This document shows positions 16,629-25,618 of a stretch of 64,000 bases of DNA, piece by piece (positions within the stretch are counted from its first letter, which is position 1; every line of letters starts with the position of its first letter). The notes under the pieces are model-generated. The model was given only the letters and a program-made list of their open reading frames with translations, was not told the origin of the DNA and made no database searches. Both the position numbers and the translations under genes were made by a program. Source of the stretch: Halorussus halophilus (GTDB lineage Archaea > Halobacteriota > Halobacteria > Halobacteriales > Haladaptataceae); assembly GCF_008831545.1 (NCBI RefSeq), contig NZ_CP044523.1, positions 310,001 to 374,000 of the forward strand, given 5' to 3'.

Positions 16629-17033
16629 TTACGTACGTTCCACAGGCCACCCAAGACGTTCCAGCACGACGAAGAGACCCGCGAACACTACGACCCCCAG
16701 CGCGGCACCCACGGCGTCGGCGAGCATGTCAGCTACCGAGAAGTGCCGCTCTGGTATCGGTGCCTGCGCGAACTCGATGAAGACCCCGTACGCGACGGCG
16801 ACGACGAACGCGATGCCGACTGCTCGGGGTAGGTGCTTGTCTGCTTGAAGAGCGTAAGCCACGGCTGCCCCCAATCCGGCGTAGGCCAGTCCGTGGAGCC
16901 ATTTATCCAGTCCGAAAACCCCGAACGGACCAACCGAGGGACCGCCACCGGTCGGTGACGCGAGGACCGACGCGTAGAAGACGACGCCACAGACCAGCGC
17001 GACTGCCGACCAGCGAATCCATCGCGGAAGCAT
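16629..17033 (-). CDS. VanZ-family membrane protein
   Basis: A 134-residue protein with four predicted transmembrane helices, of the VanZ-like family. The motif GLDKWLHGLAYAGLG, then GVFIEFAQAPIPERHFSVADMLADAVGAALG, is diagnostic. I start at ATG 17033 because a TATA-like TAAT lies about 27 nt upstream and homologues begin near LPRWIRW; the frame is open further upstream without similarity. The role in archaea is unknown; in bacteria VanZ gives low-level teicoplanin resistance. It stands alone. Confidence 0.82.
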   Translation of the reverse strand: MLPRWIRWSAVALVCGVVFYASVLASPTGGGPSVGPFGVFGLDKWLHGLAYAGLGAAVAYALQADKHLPRAVGIAFVVAVAYGVFIEFAQAPIPERHFSVADMLADAVGAALGVVVFAGLFVVLERLGWPVERT

Positions 17034-17266
17034 CACTTCCGTCGTTCGACTCGTCGCAGTAATAGGTGCTGATGTGGACCTGCCAACTGCGGACGACCAC
17101 AACGTGACAAGTCCAGTCTGTTCCACTCCACCCTGATATGTCGAAGTTCCTATTTCGAACGTGCGGGTCGCTCGATACATTTAGTCGGCGCGTAAGGGCA
17201 AATGAACCCAGTGAAAATGGCTTGTCAGTCCGATAATAACGTTGGTTGATTCCGTAGAACTACCAG

Positions 17267-19717
17267 ATGGCACGGACACCGAACGCTGCCCGACGAAACT
17301 TCTTGAAGACGCTCGGTCTCTCGGTCGGCGGCACAGCCCTCCTCGGCACGGCCACCGGTTCGGACGACCCGCAGGCTATCGCGAAGACGCCCGACGACGC
17401 GACCTCGACGAGTACACTCGACCAGCGGCCGAACGATTGGCGCATGTTCCGCGGCGACCAGTCGAACTCGGGGTCGAGTTCCGCCGCAGGCGTCTCCGGC
17501 ACCCCGTGGGTCGAGTGGAGTACGAAGGTCTCCGCTGCACGGGACCCCAGTCTCACCTCACCGACCGTCGCAGACGGCACCGCGTACGCGGTAGACGACG
17601 AAGGTCTCGTCACGGCACTCGACGTAGAGACCGGCGAGACGCGCTGGCAGACGACCGTCGAAGTCGGACGCGTGGTCTCGCCCGCCACGGTCGGCGACGA
17701 GAACGTCTACGTCAGTTCCGGCGGAGAGGTCCACGCACTCGCCGTCAACGACGGAACGAAGCAGTGGACCTTCGCAGACCCGTCCAGCGGCAGCACCCAA
17801 GACAGCGACGAGTGTACGACTGCGACTCCGAGCGAAGGCGTTTCGGCAGTCACGGTCGCCGACGGTACGGCCTACGTGAAGTTCCTCGTCGGCAGTGGAG
17901 AAGACAGAGCAGTGTTCGCACTCGACGCCGCGAGCGGACAGACGGAGTGGCGACAGCGAATTGCCGGAGCCAAGTCCGACGACGACTACGCTGCAGACGA
18001 CATGCTCGGCGAGGCCCCGGCCGTGGTCGGAGGCTCGGTTTACGTCTCCGACGGCGGGTCGCTGTTCGCACTCGATGCCGACGCAGGCACCCAGACGTGG
18101 CGAACCGACGTGTTCGGAACGGACACCTACGACCAGACGCTATCGGGGACGGCCGTCGCCGACGGCACGGTTTACCTCACTGGCTACCGCTACCAATCGC
18201 GCGATTCGAACGGCAACAACGACGGCCTCGGCGCGCAACTCGTCGCTGTCGGTGCCGAGAGCGGCACCGTCTCGTGGCGGACCGACCTCGGGTCCGAGCG
18301 ACTCGCGCGACCACCCGCAGTCACGGACGGCACCGTCTACGTTCCAAGCCTGCTGTGGGCCGTGAACGCCGATAGTGGGAGCGTCCGCTGGAAAGGCGAC
18401 GAAGACCTCGACGCGTCAGTCTCGGTGGCCGAGGGCACGGTGTACGCGACGACCAAGACCTACAGTGACGACGACTTGAAGGACGTCGTCGCGCTCGACG
18501 CCACGAACGGCGACGAGGAGTGGCGCGTCCCGCTTCGGACCCCGCAGATGTACGCCACGCCGGGTACCGCCGCCGTCGTGGACGACACGGTGTACGCCGC
18601 CGACCGCGCAGGGTACGTCTACGCGCTCTCGGCCGACGACGCCTGCTGGCGCTCGTCGCTGACGACGGAGACGCACAACAGCACCGAACTCGGGTCGGGA
18701 ACCGCGTTGGTCCTCGACTTGGAGGCGAACCTGTACGCCTTCGACACGACGACCGAGGAACGCCGGTGGAAAGTGTCGGCCATCGACGGTCACGTCGGCG
18801 AGTTCCTCTACGGTCCGGTCGAAGCCGACGGCATGGTCTACGTCGGTCACGGCGAGTCGGGAAGCGAGTCGTGGACGCTGAAAGCGTTCGACGTGGCGTC
18901 CGGCACCGAGCAGTGGTCCTACGTGGCCGAGCGAGGCGTGGGCCGACCGCTGATTTCGGACGGCACGGTGTACTTCGCAGGCGAGGGCATCGACCACGGC
19001 GAACCGGGCGTCTACGCACTCGACGGGAAGACGGGCGACGAAGTGTGGACGTTCGCGCGAGACGAGTCGAGCGTCGAGACGTACGCCGACGTGACCGGCG
19101 AAGTCGCGCTCCTAGACGGCATCCTGTTCGTCCCGACGAGCGTCGGTCTGTGGGCGTTCGACGCCGAGGGCGACCGGAAGATTATCTTCGACAGTGCCGT
19201 CTCGACGGTCGCGGCGGCAGCTGGCGTCCTCTACGTCGGACGGACGAGCGACGATACCGCGCTGGTCGAGGCCGTGACGCCCGACGGCAACATGGCGTGG
19301 CGCACGACGTTCGGCGACGCAGTGAACGTCGTCGCGGACCTCACGATTCAGGGCGACACCGTCTACGCCGTCGGCGAGTACGACGCCGGGCCGTCCATCG
19401 GCGGCGCGCAACCCGGCCGCGACGGCAAACTGTACGCACTCTCGACGGCCGACGGAAGCGAGCAGTGGACCTTCGACCCGGAGGTCGATCTGGCCTACTT
19501 CGTCGAGCGCGACCAAGCGATTACCGCGCCAACGGTGACCGACGGGTCGGTCTTCGTCGGCAGTGACGACCGGCGCGTCTACGAACTCGACGCCGACGAC
19601 GGGCACAAACTCGACTGCTTCGAGACGTTCGGGTCGGTCTACGGCGCGCCGGCGACCGACGGCGCTGGCGTCTACGTCGGGTCGGCCGACGGCCAAGTCT
19701 ACGGCTTCGACCGGTAG
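17267..19717 (+). CDS. Large exported PQQ-type beta-propeller protein
   Basis: An 816-residue protein with a twin-arginine signal (ARRNFLKTLG at about 8-17) and many PQQ-like WD-type blades. Repeated units include GTAYAVDDEGLVTALDVETG, GEAPAVVGGSVYVSDGG and GVYVGSADGQVYGFD, each with the ALD..TG..W pattern of outer-membrane BamB and PQQ dehydrogenases. There are enough repeats for two propellers. No quinoprotein catalytic site was identified, so it is more likely a binding or scaffolding protein at the cell surface. A related protein is encoded at 26597-28207. It appears monocistronic. Confidence 0.85.
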   Translation: MARTPNAARRNFLKTLGLSVGGTALLGTATGSDDPQAIAKTPDDATSTSTLDQRPNDWRMFRGDQSNSGSSSAAGVSGTPWVEWSTKVSAARDPSLTSPTVADGTAYAVDDEGLVTALDVETGETRWQTTVEVGRVVSPATVGDENVYVSSGGEVHALAVNDGTKQWTFADPSSGSTQDSDECTTATPSEGVSAVTVADGTAYVKFLVGSGEDRAVFALDAASGQTEWRQRIAGAKSDDDYAADDMLGEAPAVVGGSVYVSDGGSLFALDADAGTQTWRTDVFGTDTYDQTLSGTAVADGTVYLTGYRYQSRDSNGNNDGLGAQLVAVGAESGTVSWRTDLGSERLARPPAVTDGTVYVPSLLWAVNADSGSVRWKGDEDLDASVSVAEGTVYATTKTYSDDDLKDVVALDATNGDEEWRVPLRTPQMYATPGTAAVVDDTVYAADRAGYVYALSADDACWRSSLTTETHNSTELGSGTALVLDLEANLYAFDTTTEERRWKVSAIDGHVGEFLYGPVEADGMVYVGHGESGSESWTLKAFDVASGTEQWSYVAERGVGRPLISDGTVYFAGEGIDHGEPGVYALDGKTGDEVWTFARDESSVETYADVTGEVALLDGILFVPTSVGLWAFDAEGDRKIIFDSAVSTVAAAAGVLYVGRTSDDTALVEAVTPDGNMAWRTTFGDAVNVVADLTIQGDTVYAVGEYDAGPSIGGAQPGRDGKLYALSTADGSEQWTFDPEVDLAYFVERDQAITAPTVTDGSVFVGSDDRRVYELDADDGHKLDCFETFGSVYGAPATDGAGVYVGSADGQVYGFDR

Positions 19718-19807
19718 ACGAAAGCAAGACTCCGAACCGTCGGTGTGACGGTCACTGTCGCGTATCTCCGAATCGTCCTGCGGTTTTCGTTTCTCCCTTC
19801 TCGCCCA

Positions 19808-19829
19808 ACGTAACTGGTTCTGGTTACGT
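19808..19829. promoter_or_regulatory. Perfect 7-bp inverted repeat upstream of AOR gene
   Basis: ACGTAAC at 19808-19814 and GTTACGT at 19823-19829 form a perfect inverted repeat with an 8-nt spacer. It lies about 32 nt upstream of the AT-rich box TAATATAA (19861-19868) that precedes the aldehyde ferredoxin oxidoreductase start, a position suited to an operator. No regulator is identified. Confidence 0.4.
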
Positions 19830-19884
19830 AGCTGTGACAACGACTAACAGCTTACCACCCTAATATAATGCTTGTACCTTACCC

Positions 19885-21807
19885 ATGACTCAACTAGGTG
19901 GCTTCCACGACCACGTCGCTCGGGTCGACCTCTCTGACGAGTCGGTCGGCTACGAGAGTGTAGACGACGAGGACGCCCGCAAATACATCGGCGCGCGGGG
20001 ACTCGGCGTCAAGTACGTCTTCGACCAAGGACCGGACGTAGACCCGCTCGGGCCTGACAACTTGCTCGCGTTCATGAACGGCCCGCTGACGGGTTCGCAG
20101 GCCGTCATGAGCGGCCGAATCGCCGTCGTCACGAAGTCGCCGCTGACGAACACCGTCACGGACAGCCACCACGGTGGCTGGTCGGGCGCACGCCTGAAGT
20201 GGGCCGGCTTCGACGGCCTGCTGTTCGAGGGCAAAGCCGACAACCCCGTCTACGCCGTCGTCGAGGACGGCGAAGTAGAGCTTCGTGACGCGTCGCACAT
20301 GTGGGGCTGGGGCGTCCACGACACGATGGACGAACTCGAAGACGAGTGCGACGGGTCGTTCGGCAAGAACCTCTCGGTGATGGCGACCGGTCCGGCGGGC
20401 GAGAACGAAGTGAAGTACGCCTGCATCATGAACGAGGACGACCGGGCGTCCGGTCGTGGTGGCACGGGCGCGGTCATGGGGTCGAAGAACCTCAAGGCCG
20501 TCGTCGTCAAAGCGACCACGGACATGCCGAAACCGGCCGACCAAGAGACGTTCCAAGAGGGCCACAAGCAGGCGATGCGCGTGATTCAGGAGTCGGACGT
20601 GACCGCGCCCAACGAGGGTGGACTGTCGCTGTACGGCACGAACGTCCTGATGAACGTCACGAACGAGATGGACGGCCTGCCGACGAAGAACGCCCAGTTC
20701 ACCTCCACGAGCAGTTTCTCCGAGGAGAACGACCCCGACATCGATGCAGAGCACGTCTCCGGCGAGAACGTCCGGGAGAACATCTTGGTGGACGAACCGA
20801 CGTGTCACTCCTGCCCGGTCGCCTGTAAGAAGGAAGTCGAAGTGGACGTACACCACAAAGGGCAGGACCACAACGTCCGGATGGAGTCCTACGAGTACGA
20901 GTCGGCGTGGGCGCTCGGTCCGAACTCCGCCACCGACGACCGCGACAAGGTGGCGATGATGATAGACCGCTGTAACGACATGGCCGTAGACACCATCGAG
21001 ATGGGCAACACGATGGCGATGGCGATGGAAGCCACCGAGGAAGGTCGTCTCGACGAGGGCCTCGACTGGGGCGACACCGAGACGATGATAGAGATGATAG
21101 AGCGCGTGGCCGAGCGCGAGGACGACCTCGCGGACCTCCTCGCCGAGGGTGCCGCCAACGCCGCCGAAGAACTCGGCGACGCCGACATGGCCATCGACGT
21201 GAAGGGTCAGACGATGGCCGCGTACGACCCGCGAGCGATGAAGGGCATGGCAATCGGCTACGCGACCAGCAACCGCGGCGCGTGCCACCTGCGGGGCTAC
21301 ACGCCCGCCGCAGAACTGCTCGGCATCCCCGAGAAGGTTGACCCTCGCGAGTGGGAGGGCAAGGGCGAACTCTGTGCCACCTTCCAGGACATGCACGCCA
21401 TCAGCGACTCCTTCGACATCTGCAAGTTCAACGCCTTCGCGGAGGGCGTCGAGGAGTACGTCTCCCAGTACAACGGCATGACCGGCCTCGACGTGAGCGA
21501 GGACGAACTGATGGAGGCGGGCGAACGCGTCTACAACCTCGAACGCTACTACAACAACCTCGTCGGCTTCGACGGCAGCGACGACGACCTGCCCGCGCGA
21601 TTCGTGGAAGGCGAGAAGGCCATCCCCGGCAAAGGTGGCTCCGAGGGTGCGCTCGCGGAACTGGACGAGATGAAAGCAGAGTACTACGAGGTCCGCGGTT
21701 GGGAAGACGGCGTGGTGCCCGACGAGAAACTCGACGAACTCGACATCGACGTCGGACCGGGCACTGGCGTCAGTTCCGGCGGCGCGGCAGCGTCTAGCGA
21801 CGACTGA
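19885..21807 (+). CDS. Aldehyde ferredoxin oxidoreductase (tungsten AOR family)
   Basis: A 640-residue AOR-family enzyme that oxidises aldehydes to acids with ferredoxin, using a tungsten- or molybdenum-bispyranopterin and a [4Fe-4S] cluster. The cluster ligands are visible as Cys307, Cys310, Cys314 (CHSCPVAC) and Cys513 (SFDICKF). Pterin-binding stretches include NGPLTGS, MSGRIAVVTKSPLT and ASGRGGTGAVMGSKNLKAVVV. The C-terminus has a Ser/Ala/Asp-rich tail. AT-rich DNA directly upstream and an inverted repeat at 19808 suggest regulated expression. A MoaD/SAMP-like gene 3.5 kb away may serve pterin synthesis. The substrate cannot be told. Confidence 0.92.
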   Translation: MTQLGGFHDHVARVDLSDESVGYESVDDEDARKYIGARGLGVKYVFDQGPDVDPLGPDNLLAFMNGPLTGSQAVMSGRIAVVTKSPLTNTVTDSHHGGWSGARLKWAGFDGLLFEGKADNPVYAVVEDGEVELRDASHMWGWGVHDTMDELEDECDGSFGKNLSVMATGPAGENEVKYACIMNEDDRASGRGGTGAVMGSKNLKAVVVKATTDMPKPADQETFQEGHKQAMRVIQESDVTAPNEGGLSLYGTNVLMNVTNEMDGLPTKNAQFTSTSSFSEENDPDIDAEHVSGENVRENILVDEPTCHSCPVACKKEVEVDVHHKGQDHNVRMESYEYESAWALGPNSATDDRDKVAMMIDRCNDMAVDTIEMGNTMAMAMEATEEGRLDEGLDWGDTETMIEMIERVAEREDDLADLLAEGAANAAEELGDADMAIDVKGQTMAAYDPRAMKGMAIGYATSNRGACHLRGYTPAAELLGIPEKVDPREWEGKGELCATFQDMHAISDSFDICKFNAFAEGVEEYVSQYNGMTGLDVSEDELMEAGERVYNLERYYNNLVGFDGSDDDLPARFVEGEKAIPGKGGSEGALAELDEMKAEYYEVRGWEDGVVPDEKLDELDIDVGPGTGVSSGGAAASSDD

Positions 21808-21844
21808 GGACGTAACAATCTACTGATTTTTCGAGGTGTGGTTT

Positions 21845-22060
21845 CGAATTTTCACTCCCGAACCGGCGCGTGCGTAGCAGGCGGTCACGCAAGACGCGTA
21901 ACCGCCTGCACAGACCGCGCGAGGGATGAGTATCGCAGCGCGAAAGACGCGCCTTGGCGCGTCTTTCGGACCCGAGAAACGCAGTCGGTTGGGGAGGGTG
22001 TGGCTCAGGCGGTTGCGGTGCTGTGCGGTCTCTCCGAGGTACCGGGAGTAGCTAGCTTCT
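21845..22060 (-). repeat. Dispersed intergenic repeat, copy f (long form) with two hairpins
   Basis: Best-preserved long copy. It has a 14-bp stem with one mismatch (21877-21890 with 21896-21909), the word GCGCGAGGGATGAG, a perfect 13-bp stem with a 2-nt loop (21941-21953 with 21956-21968) and the core at 21980-22060 ending GGGAGTAGCTAGCTTCT. The module order matches copy b. It occupies the gap after the AOR gene. The rest of 22061-22242 has no feature I can support. Confidence 0.7.
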
Positions 22061-22242
22061 CCGTATTTGCAGTGTTTCGTCTCCTGTTTACTCTTTTGCG
22101 ATTGTGATAGCAGTAACTAGCAACACGGTTCAAACCGAACCGGCATCCTCAAACATCACGCAATCCTCCACTTTCAGCCATTTCCTGCGAAGAAACCCAC
22201 CGCTACGGCTAATCACGTCCAACGCGTACTAGTCCCGAAATC

Positions 22243-22749
22243 ATGAACGTCCGACCAGCCACGCAGGACGACATCGACCACGTCCAGTCGGTCGCTCGCG
22301 CCGCGTGGAAGAAGACCTACGAGAACATCGTGCCCGAAAACGTCATCGAGGAAGCCGTTGCCGACTGGTACGGTACCGCCACGCTCTCGGGCATCGTGGA
22401 GAGCGACCAGCAAGTCATGCTGGTCGCGGAGGACGACGAGGAAATCGTCGGCTTTGCGCACGGCGTCACCGATGACGCCCGAGACGACCCCAGCAAAAAG
22501 GAGGGCGACATCCTTCGGTTGTACGTCCATCCCGACCACTGGAACGAGGGCGCTGGCACCGCTTTGCTCGACGCGATAGAGGACGAACTCGAAGCCCAAG
22601 GCAGTCAAGAACTCCACGCGATGGTGCTGGCCGACAACGAGATAGGCAACGACTTCTACGAAGACCACGGTTTCCGCAAAGAGCGCGAAGCGGACACGAA
22701 ACTCGGCCGGGAGACCCGAAAAGAGAACGTCTACGTGCGGGCGACGTGA
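22243..22749 (+). CDS. GNAT-family N-acetyltransferase
   Basis: A 168-residue GNAT enzyme. The acetyl-CoA-binding stretch is LYVHPDHWNEGAGTALLDAI (about 90-109), a variant of the Q/RxxGxG/A loop, and NEIGNDFYEDHGFRKERE follows as motif B. The N-terminus MNVRPATQDDIDHVQSVARAAW is typical of single-domain acetyltransferases of RimI type. The substrate is unknown. It stands between the AOR gene and the trans-sulfuration gene on the same strand, but gaps of 435 and 195 nt argue against one operon. Confidence 0.85.
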   Translation: MNVRPATQDDIDHVQSVARAAWKKTYENIVPENVIEEAVADWYGTATLSGIVESDQQVMLVAEDDEEIVGFAHGVTDDARDDPSKKEGDILRLYVHPDHWNEGAGTALLDAIEDELEAQGSQELHAMVLADNEIGNDFYEDHGFRKEREADTKLGRETRKENVYVRAT

Positions 22750-22944
22750 CATGTAACGGTTGGTCCGCGCGCGAGGTACGAGGGCGTTCTCACCGGGAGA
22801 CGGCGGCGATGAAATATCGTCATAGATTACAGCAACTTCTGCCGCTATTCTCCCCGGTAATTATTCACACGTTCAGATTCTTTCGATGCATTAGACAGTC
22901 GAAGGAATCAAATACGGGACTCTCGTGTTCCGAGTCGGTTGTGC

Positions 22945-24210
22945 ATGTCTCCCGAACGACTCTCTGAAGGCGACCGTTCACGGTTCGAAACGCTCTCTGT
23001 CACGTACGGCGAAGAACCAGACCTCTCGAACGGGATGGGAGACGTAACAGTTCCCATCCACCTGGCCTCCACGTACGCAGTCGAGGGTATCGACATGGAC
23101 ACTGGTCTCGACGACTTGGACCCGGACCAAGACCAGTTCCTCTACACCCGACTGTCGAACCCGACCCGTCACGCACTGGAAAAGCGACTCGCCGCGCTCG
23201 AAGACGGTGACCACGCAATGGCGTTCGCCTCCGGCACCAGCGCCATCGTCTCGACTGTCATGGCGGCGGTCGAACCGGGCGACCACATTGTCGCGTTCGA
23301 AGACCTCTACGGCGGGACGAACACGATGCTCAAGGAGTTGTTCCGCGACAAACTGAACGTCGGCGTCGATTTCGTGGACGCGGCGGACCCCGAGGAGGTC
23401 GCCGAGGCGATGACCGAAGACACCACCCTCCTCTGGATGGAGACGCCGACGAATCCGCTCTTGCGACTCTGCGACATCGAGGCCATGGCCGAAATCGCCG
23501 ACGAGTTCGGCGCGCTACTCGGCGTGGACAACACCTTCATGGGTCCGTACTTCCAGCGACCGCTCCAACTCGGCGCTGACGTGGTCGTCCACAGCACCAC
23601 GAAGTACCTCAACGGTCACAGCGACTCGCTCGGCGGCGCGGCGATTACGTCCGACGACGAGTTCGCCGAGGAAATCGGGTTCCTCCAGCAGGTCGGCATG
23701 GGGAACGTCCTCGCGCCGTTCGACGCCTACATGGTCCTCAGAGGCCTGAAGACGCTCCCGCTTCGGATGCGCCAGCACGCCCACAACGCCAGCGAGGTAG
23801 CCAGCTATCTCGAAGCCCACGACCGAGTGAAAACGGTTCACTTCCCGGGTCTCGAAAGCCACCCGCAGTACGAACTCGCTAGCCAACAGATGGACGATTA
23901 CGGCGGTGTCCTCTCGTTCGAACTCGACGGCGACTTAGCAGACGTCGAGCGATTCGTCGCCAACTTGGACGAGTTCACGCTCGCCGTGAGTCTCGGCGGG
24001 GTCGAGAGCCTCCTCGAACATCCTGCGAGCATGACCCACTCGCCGCTTCCGGAGGAAGAGCGCGAAGCACTCGGCATCACCGAAACCCTGCTCCGCGTCT
24101 CGGTCGGCATCGAACACCCAAAGGACCTGCTTGAAGACCTCGAAAGCGCGTTCGAAGCCATCGGCGCGGAGAGCGAAGACGCACCCGAAACGGCCGCCTC
24201 GATGGACTGA
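22945..24210 (+). CDS. Cystathionine gamma-synthase/lyase family PLP enzyme
   Basis: A 421-residue trans-sulfuration enzyme of the Cys/Met-metabolism PLP family. The PLP lysine is Lys220 in VVHSTTKYLNGHSD, with the aspartate in LLGVDNTF and FASGTSAI as the phosphate-binding loop. The family includes cystathionine gamma-synthase, gamma-lyase and O-acetylhomoserine sulfhydrylase, which sequence inspection alone does not separate. I use ATG 22945; TTG 22939 is two codons upstream. An AAATAC box lies near 22912. A GC-rich hairpin directly follows the stop. Confidence 0.9.
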   Translation: MSPERLSEGDRSRFETLSVTYGEEPDLSNGMGDVTVPIHLASTYAVEGIDMDTGLDDLDPDQDQFLYTRLSNPTRHALEKRLAALEDGDHAMAFASGTSAIVSTVMAAVEPGDHIVAFEDLYGGTNTMLKELFRDKLNVGVDFVDAADPEEVAEAMTEDTTLLWMETPTNPLLRLCDIEAMAEIADEFGALLGVDNTFMGPYFQRPLQLGADVVVHSTTKYLNGHSDSLGGAAITSDDEFAEEIGFLQQVGMGNVLAPFDAYMVLRGLKTLPLRMRQHAHNASEVASYLEAHDRVKTVHFPGLESHPQYELASQQMDDYGGVLSFELDGDLADVERFVANLDEFTLAVSLGGVESLLEHPASMTHSPLPEEEREALGITETLLRVSVGIEHPKDLLEDLESAFEAIGAESEDAPETAASMD

Positions 24211-24211
24211 C

Positions 24212-24228
24212 GGGGGTTCTGAACCCCC
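24212..24228. terminator. Short GC hairpin between convergent genes
   Basis: GGGGGTTC and GAACCCCC form a near-perfect palindrome two nt after the cystathionine gamma-synthase stop. The next gene converges from 24273. It could end transcription or stabilise the 3' end, but archaeal termination mostly depends on T-tracts, and only a weak one is seen here. Confidence 0.35.
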
Positions 24229-24272
24229 AAGAGACCTCGGGCGCTCTCGAACTCGAATCGAACTCGAACCGG

Positions 24273-24575
24273 TCAGCCCCCGTTCGCTCCGTCCTTCAGC
24301 AGTCGGAGTTTCGGTTCCACGGCCGTTCCGACTAGCAACACTGTGTAGTACGCTCCGCTTTCGAAGTCGATAGGTGTCGTCACTATCGTCTCCTCGCCGT
24401 CTGTCCGCCGTACGGACAGTTCGTACTCCGCGGCATCGTGTTCCGTGTAGTCGTTAATGTCGCCGAACGTCCGTTCGGTGAGTACTGGATTTCCATCGAC
24501 GAGAAAATCGACCGTCGGTGCGCCCGGAACGAAGTGTCCGATTCGAACGCCGAACGTCTCGCTACTCGTGGGCAT
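24273..24575 (-). CDS. DUF4397-like small protein
   Basis: A 100-residue protein starting MPTSSETFGVRIGHFVPGAP. The pattern VRIGHFVPGAPTVDFLVDG, then a mid strand YELSVRR and GAYYTVLLVGT, fits the DUF4397 beta-sandwich domain often found in extracellular proteins. No signal peptide is seen at this start, and the frame extends six residues upstream. A box near 24602 is about 27 nt before the chosen ATG 24575. It is convergent with the PLP enzyme gene. Confidence 0.65.
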   Translation of the reverse strand: MPTSSETFGVRIGHFVPGAPTVDFLVDGNPVLTERTFGDINDYTEHDAAEYELSVRRTDGEETIVTTPIDFESGAYYTVLLVGTAVEPKLRLLKDGANGG

Positions 24576-24614
24576 GGTACATAATTCGGACACGAACGAC
24601 TTGTACGTAACCCC

Positions 24615-25010
24615 TTACTGTCCGAGGACGACCACTTCTCGCAGTTCCAATGCGGTCTCGAACTCCTCGCCTCGGTTCTCTCTGCGACCGATTCGGCGCA
24701 GTTGCTCGGCGTGCGCTCGTTCGACGGCTTCGTACTCTCGGGGGCCGAGTTCTATCGCTTCGCCGACTTCCCGCCAGAACCCTTCGGGAACGAGATAGAC
24801 GGCACGCTCGTCGTCCTCGAAGACGCACTCGTTGGTTCGCCGAATTCCCTCTGTGCGTTCTTCGACCTCCTGCTGGGCCTTCGAAACGAGAACGGGAACC
24901 TGCTCCCCGGCGACACTCGCCTTCGCGGCAGTGAGGACCAGCACGTCGCCTTCGAGCGGGTCGCCGCTTGCACTCTCTTCGCCGATTCGACTGTCGTCGT
25001 CCCCCGTCAT
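24615..25010 (-). CDS. Conserved hypothetical acidic protein, third gene of samp3 cluster
   Basis: A 131-residue soluble acidic protein beginning MTGDDDSRIGEES and with a central LVLTAAKASVAGEQVPVLVS and AVYLVPEGFWREVGEAIELG. I do not recognise a catalytic motif. ATG 25010 lies 2 nt after the preceding stop, with GTG 25016 as an alternative that would overlap it (GTGA). It appears to be the last gene of a three-gene operon with the ubiquitin-like gene. Confidence 0.6.
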   Translation of the reverse strand: MTGDDDSRIGEESASGDPLEGDVLVLTAAKASVAGEQVPVLVSKAQQEVEERTEGIRRTNECVFEDDERAVYLVPEGFWREVGEAIELGPREYEAVERAHAEQLRRIGRRENRGEEFETALELREVVVLGQ

Positions 25011-25012
25011 GC

Positions 25013-25282
25013 TCACCCGCCCGCCCGCATCGCTTTCTGGGAGAAGTCTTCGATGAGTGGTTCGAGGGCATCTTCGTCGCCGTCGAAGACGACGGTCACC
25101 TCGGTCAACTCGACGGTCGGGCCGATTTCGACTTTCTCCGAAGAGATACTCGCTCGCCAGTCGTCGGCGACCACGTCGCCGTCGCCTTCGGTGTCGCCCG
25201 TCTCCATCTCGCCGCCGAGTTTACAGAGGTACTCGCGGGCGAGGCGTTCGCTGATGCCACGGTAGGATTTCTCCCGGCGCAT
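25013..25282 (-). CDS. Conserved hypothetical protein adjacent to SAMP/MoaD gene
   Basis: An 89-residue protein beginning MRREKSYRGISERLAREYL, a basic helix, followed by an acidic middle part and a strand-rich end (VELTEVTVVFDGDEDALE). Its ATG directly follows the stop of the ubiquitin-like gene (TAG then ATG), so the two are likely translated together. It contains one Cys (LCKLGGE). Function unknown; context suggests a role in cofactor sulfur transfer or protein modification, which is inference. Confidence 0.65.
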   Translation of the reverse strand: MRREKSYRGISERLAREYLCKLGGEMETGDTEGDGDVVADDWRASISSEKVEIGPTVELTEVTVVFDGDEDALEPLIEDFSQKAMRAGG

Positions 25283-25552
25283 CTATCCACCTGCGACCGG
25301 CGGGAAGACGCTGAGTTTGTCGCCGTCTTCGAGGTCGGTGTCCATTCCCTCTAAGTGGTGTACGTCGTCGCCGTTCTTCATCACGGAGACCATCGGCCGG
25401 ATGTCACCGTCTTCGAAGAGGTCCAAGTCGTACTCGGAGACGAGGTCGGTTAGCACGTCACCGACCGTGGCGTCGTCGGGATACGCCCGTTCGAGGACTT
25501 TCTGTCCGACCGCCTCGCGAAAGTTAGCGAAGAACCGCAGTTCGAGGTCCAT
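25283..25552 (-). CDS. samp3: Ubiquitin-fold SAMP3/MoaD-like sulfur carrier
   Basis: An 89-residue ubiquitin-fold protein ending in the diagnostic Gly-Gly (FPPVAGG). It begins MDLELRFFANFREAVGQK and contains DATVGDVL and VSVMKNGDDVHHLEGM, which closely resembles Haloferax SAMP3 and MoaD. Such proteins are activated by UbaA, carry sulfur for molybdopterin synthesis and can be attached to lysines of target proteins. I use ATG 25552; the frame starts nine residues earlier at 25579 without similarity. It leads a three-gene operon. Confidence 0.85.
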   Translation of the reverse strand: MDLELRFFANFREAVGQKVLERAYPDDATVGDVLTDLVSEYDLDLFEDGDIRPMVSVMKNGDDVHHLEGMDTDLEDGDKLSVFPPVAGG

Positions 25553-25618
25553 GTCTTCGAAGTCGGACGCGTCAGGCATAAAGTCGCCGCCGACGGGGTG
25601 GCTTGCCGCGATTGAGAG

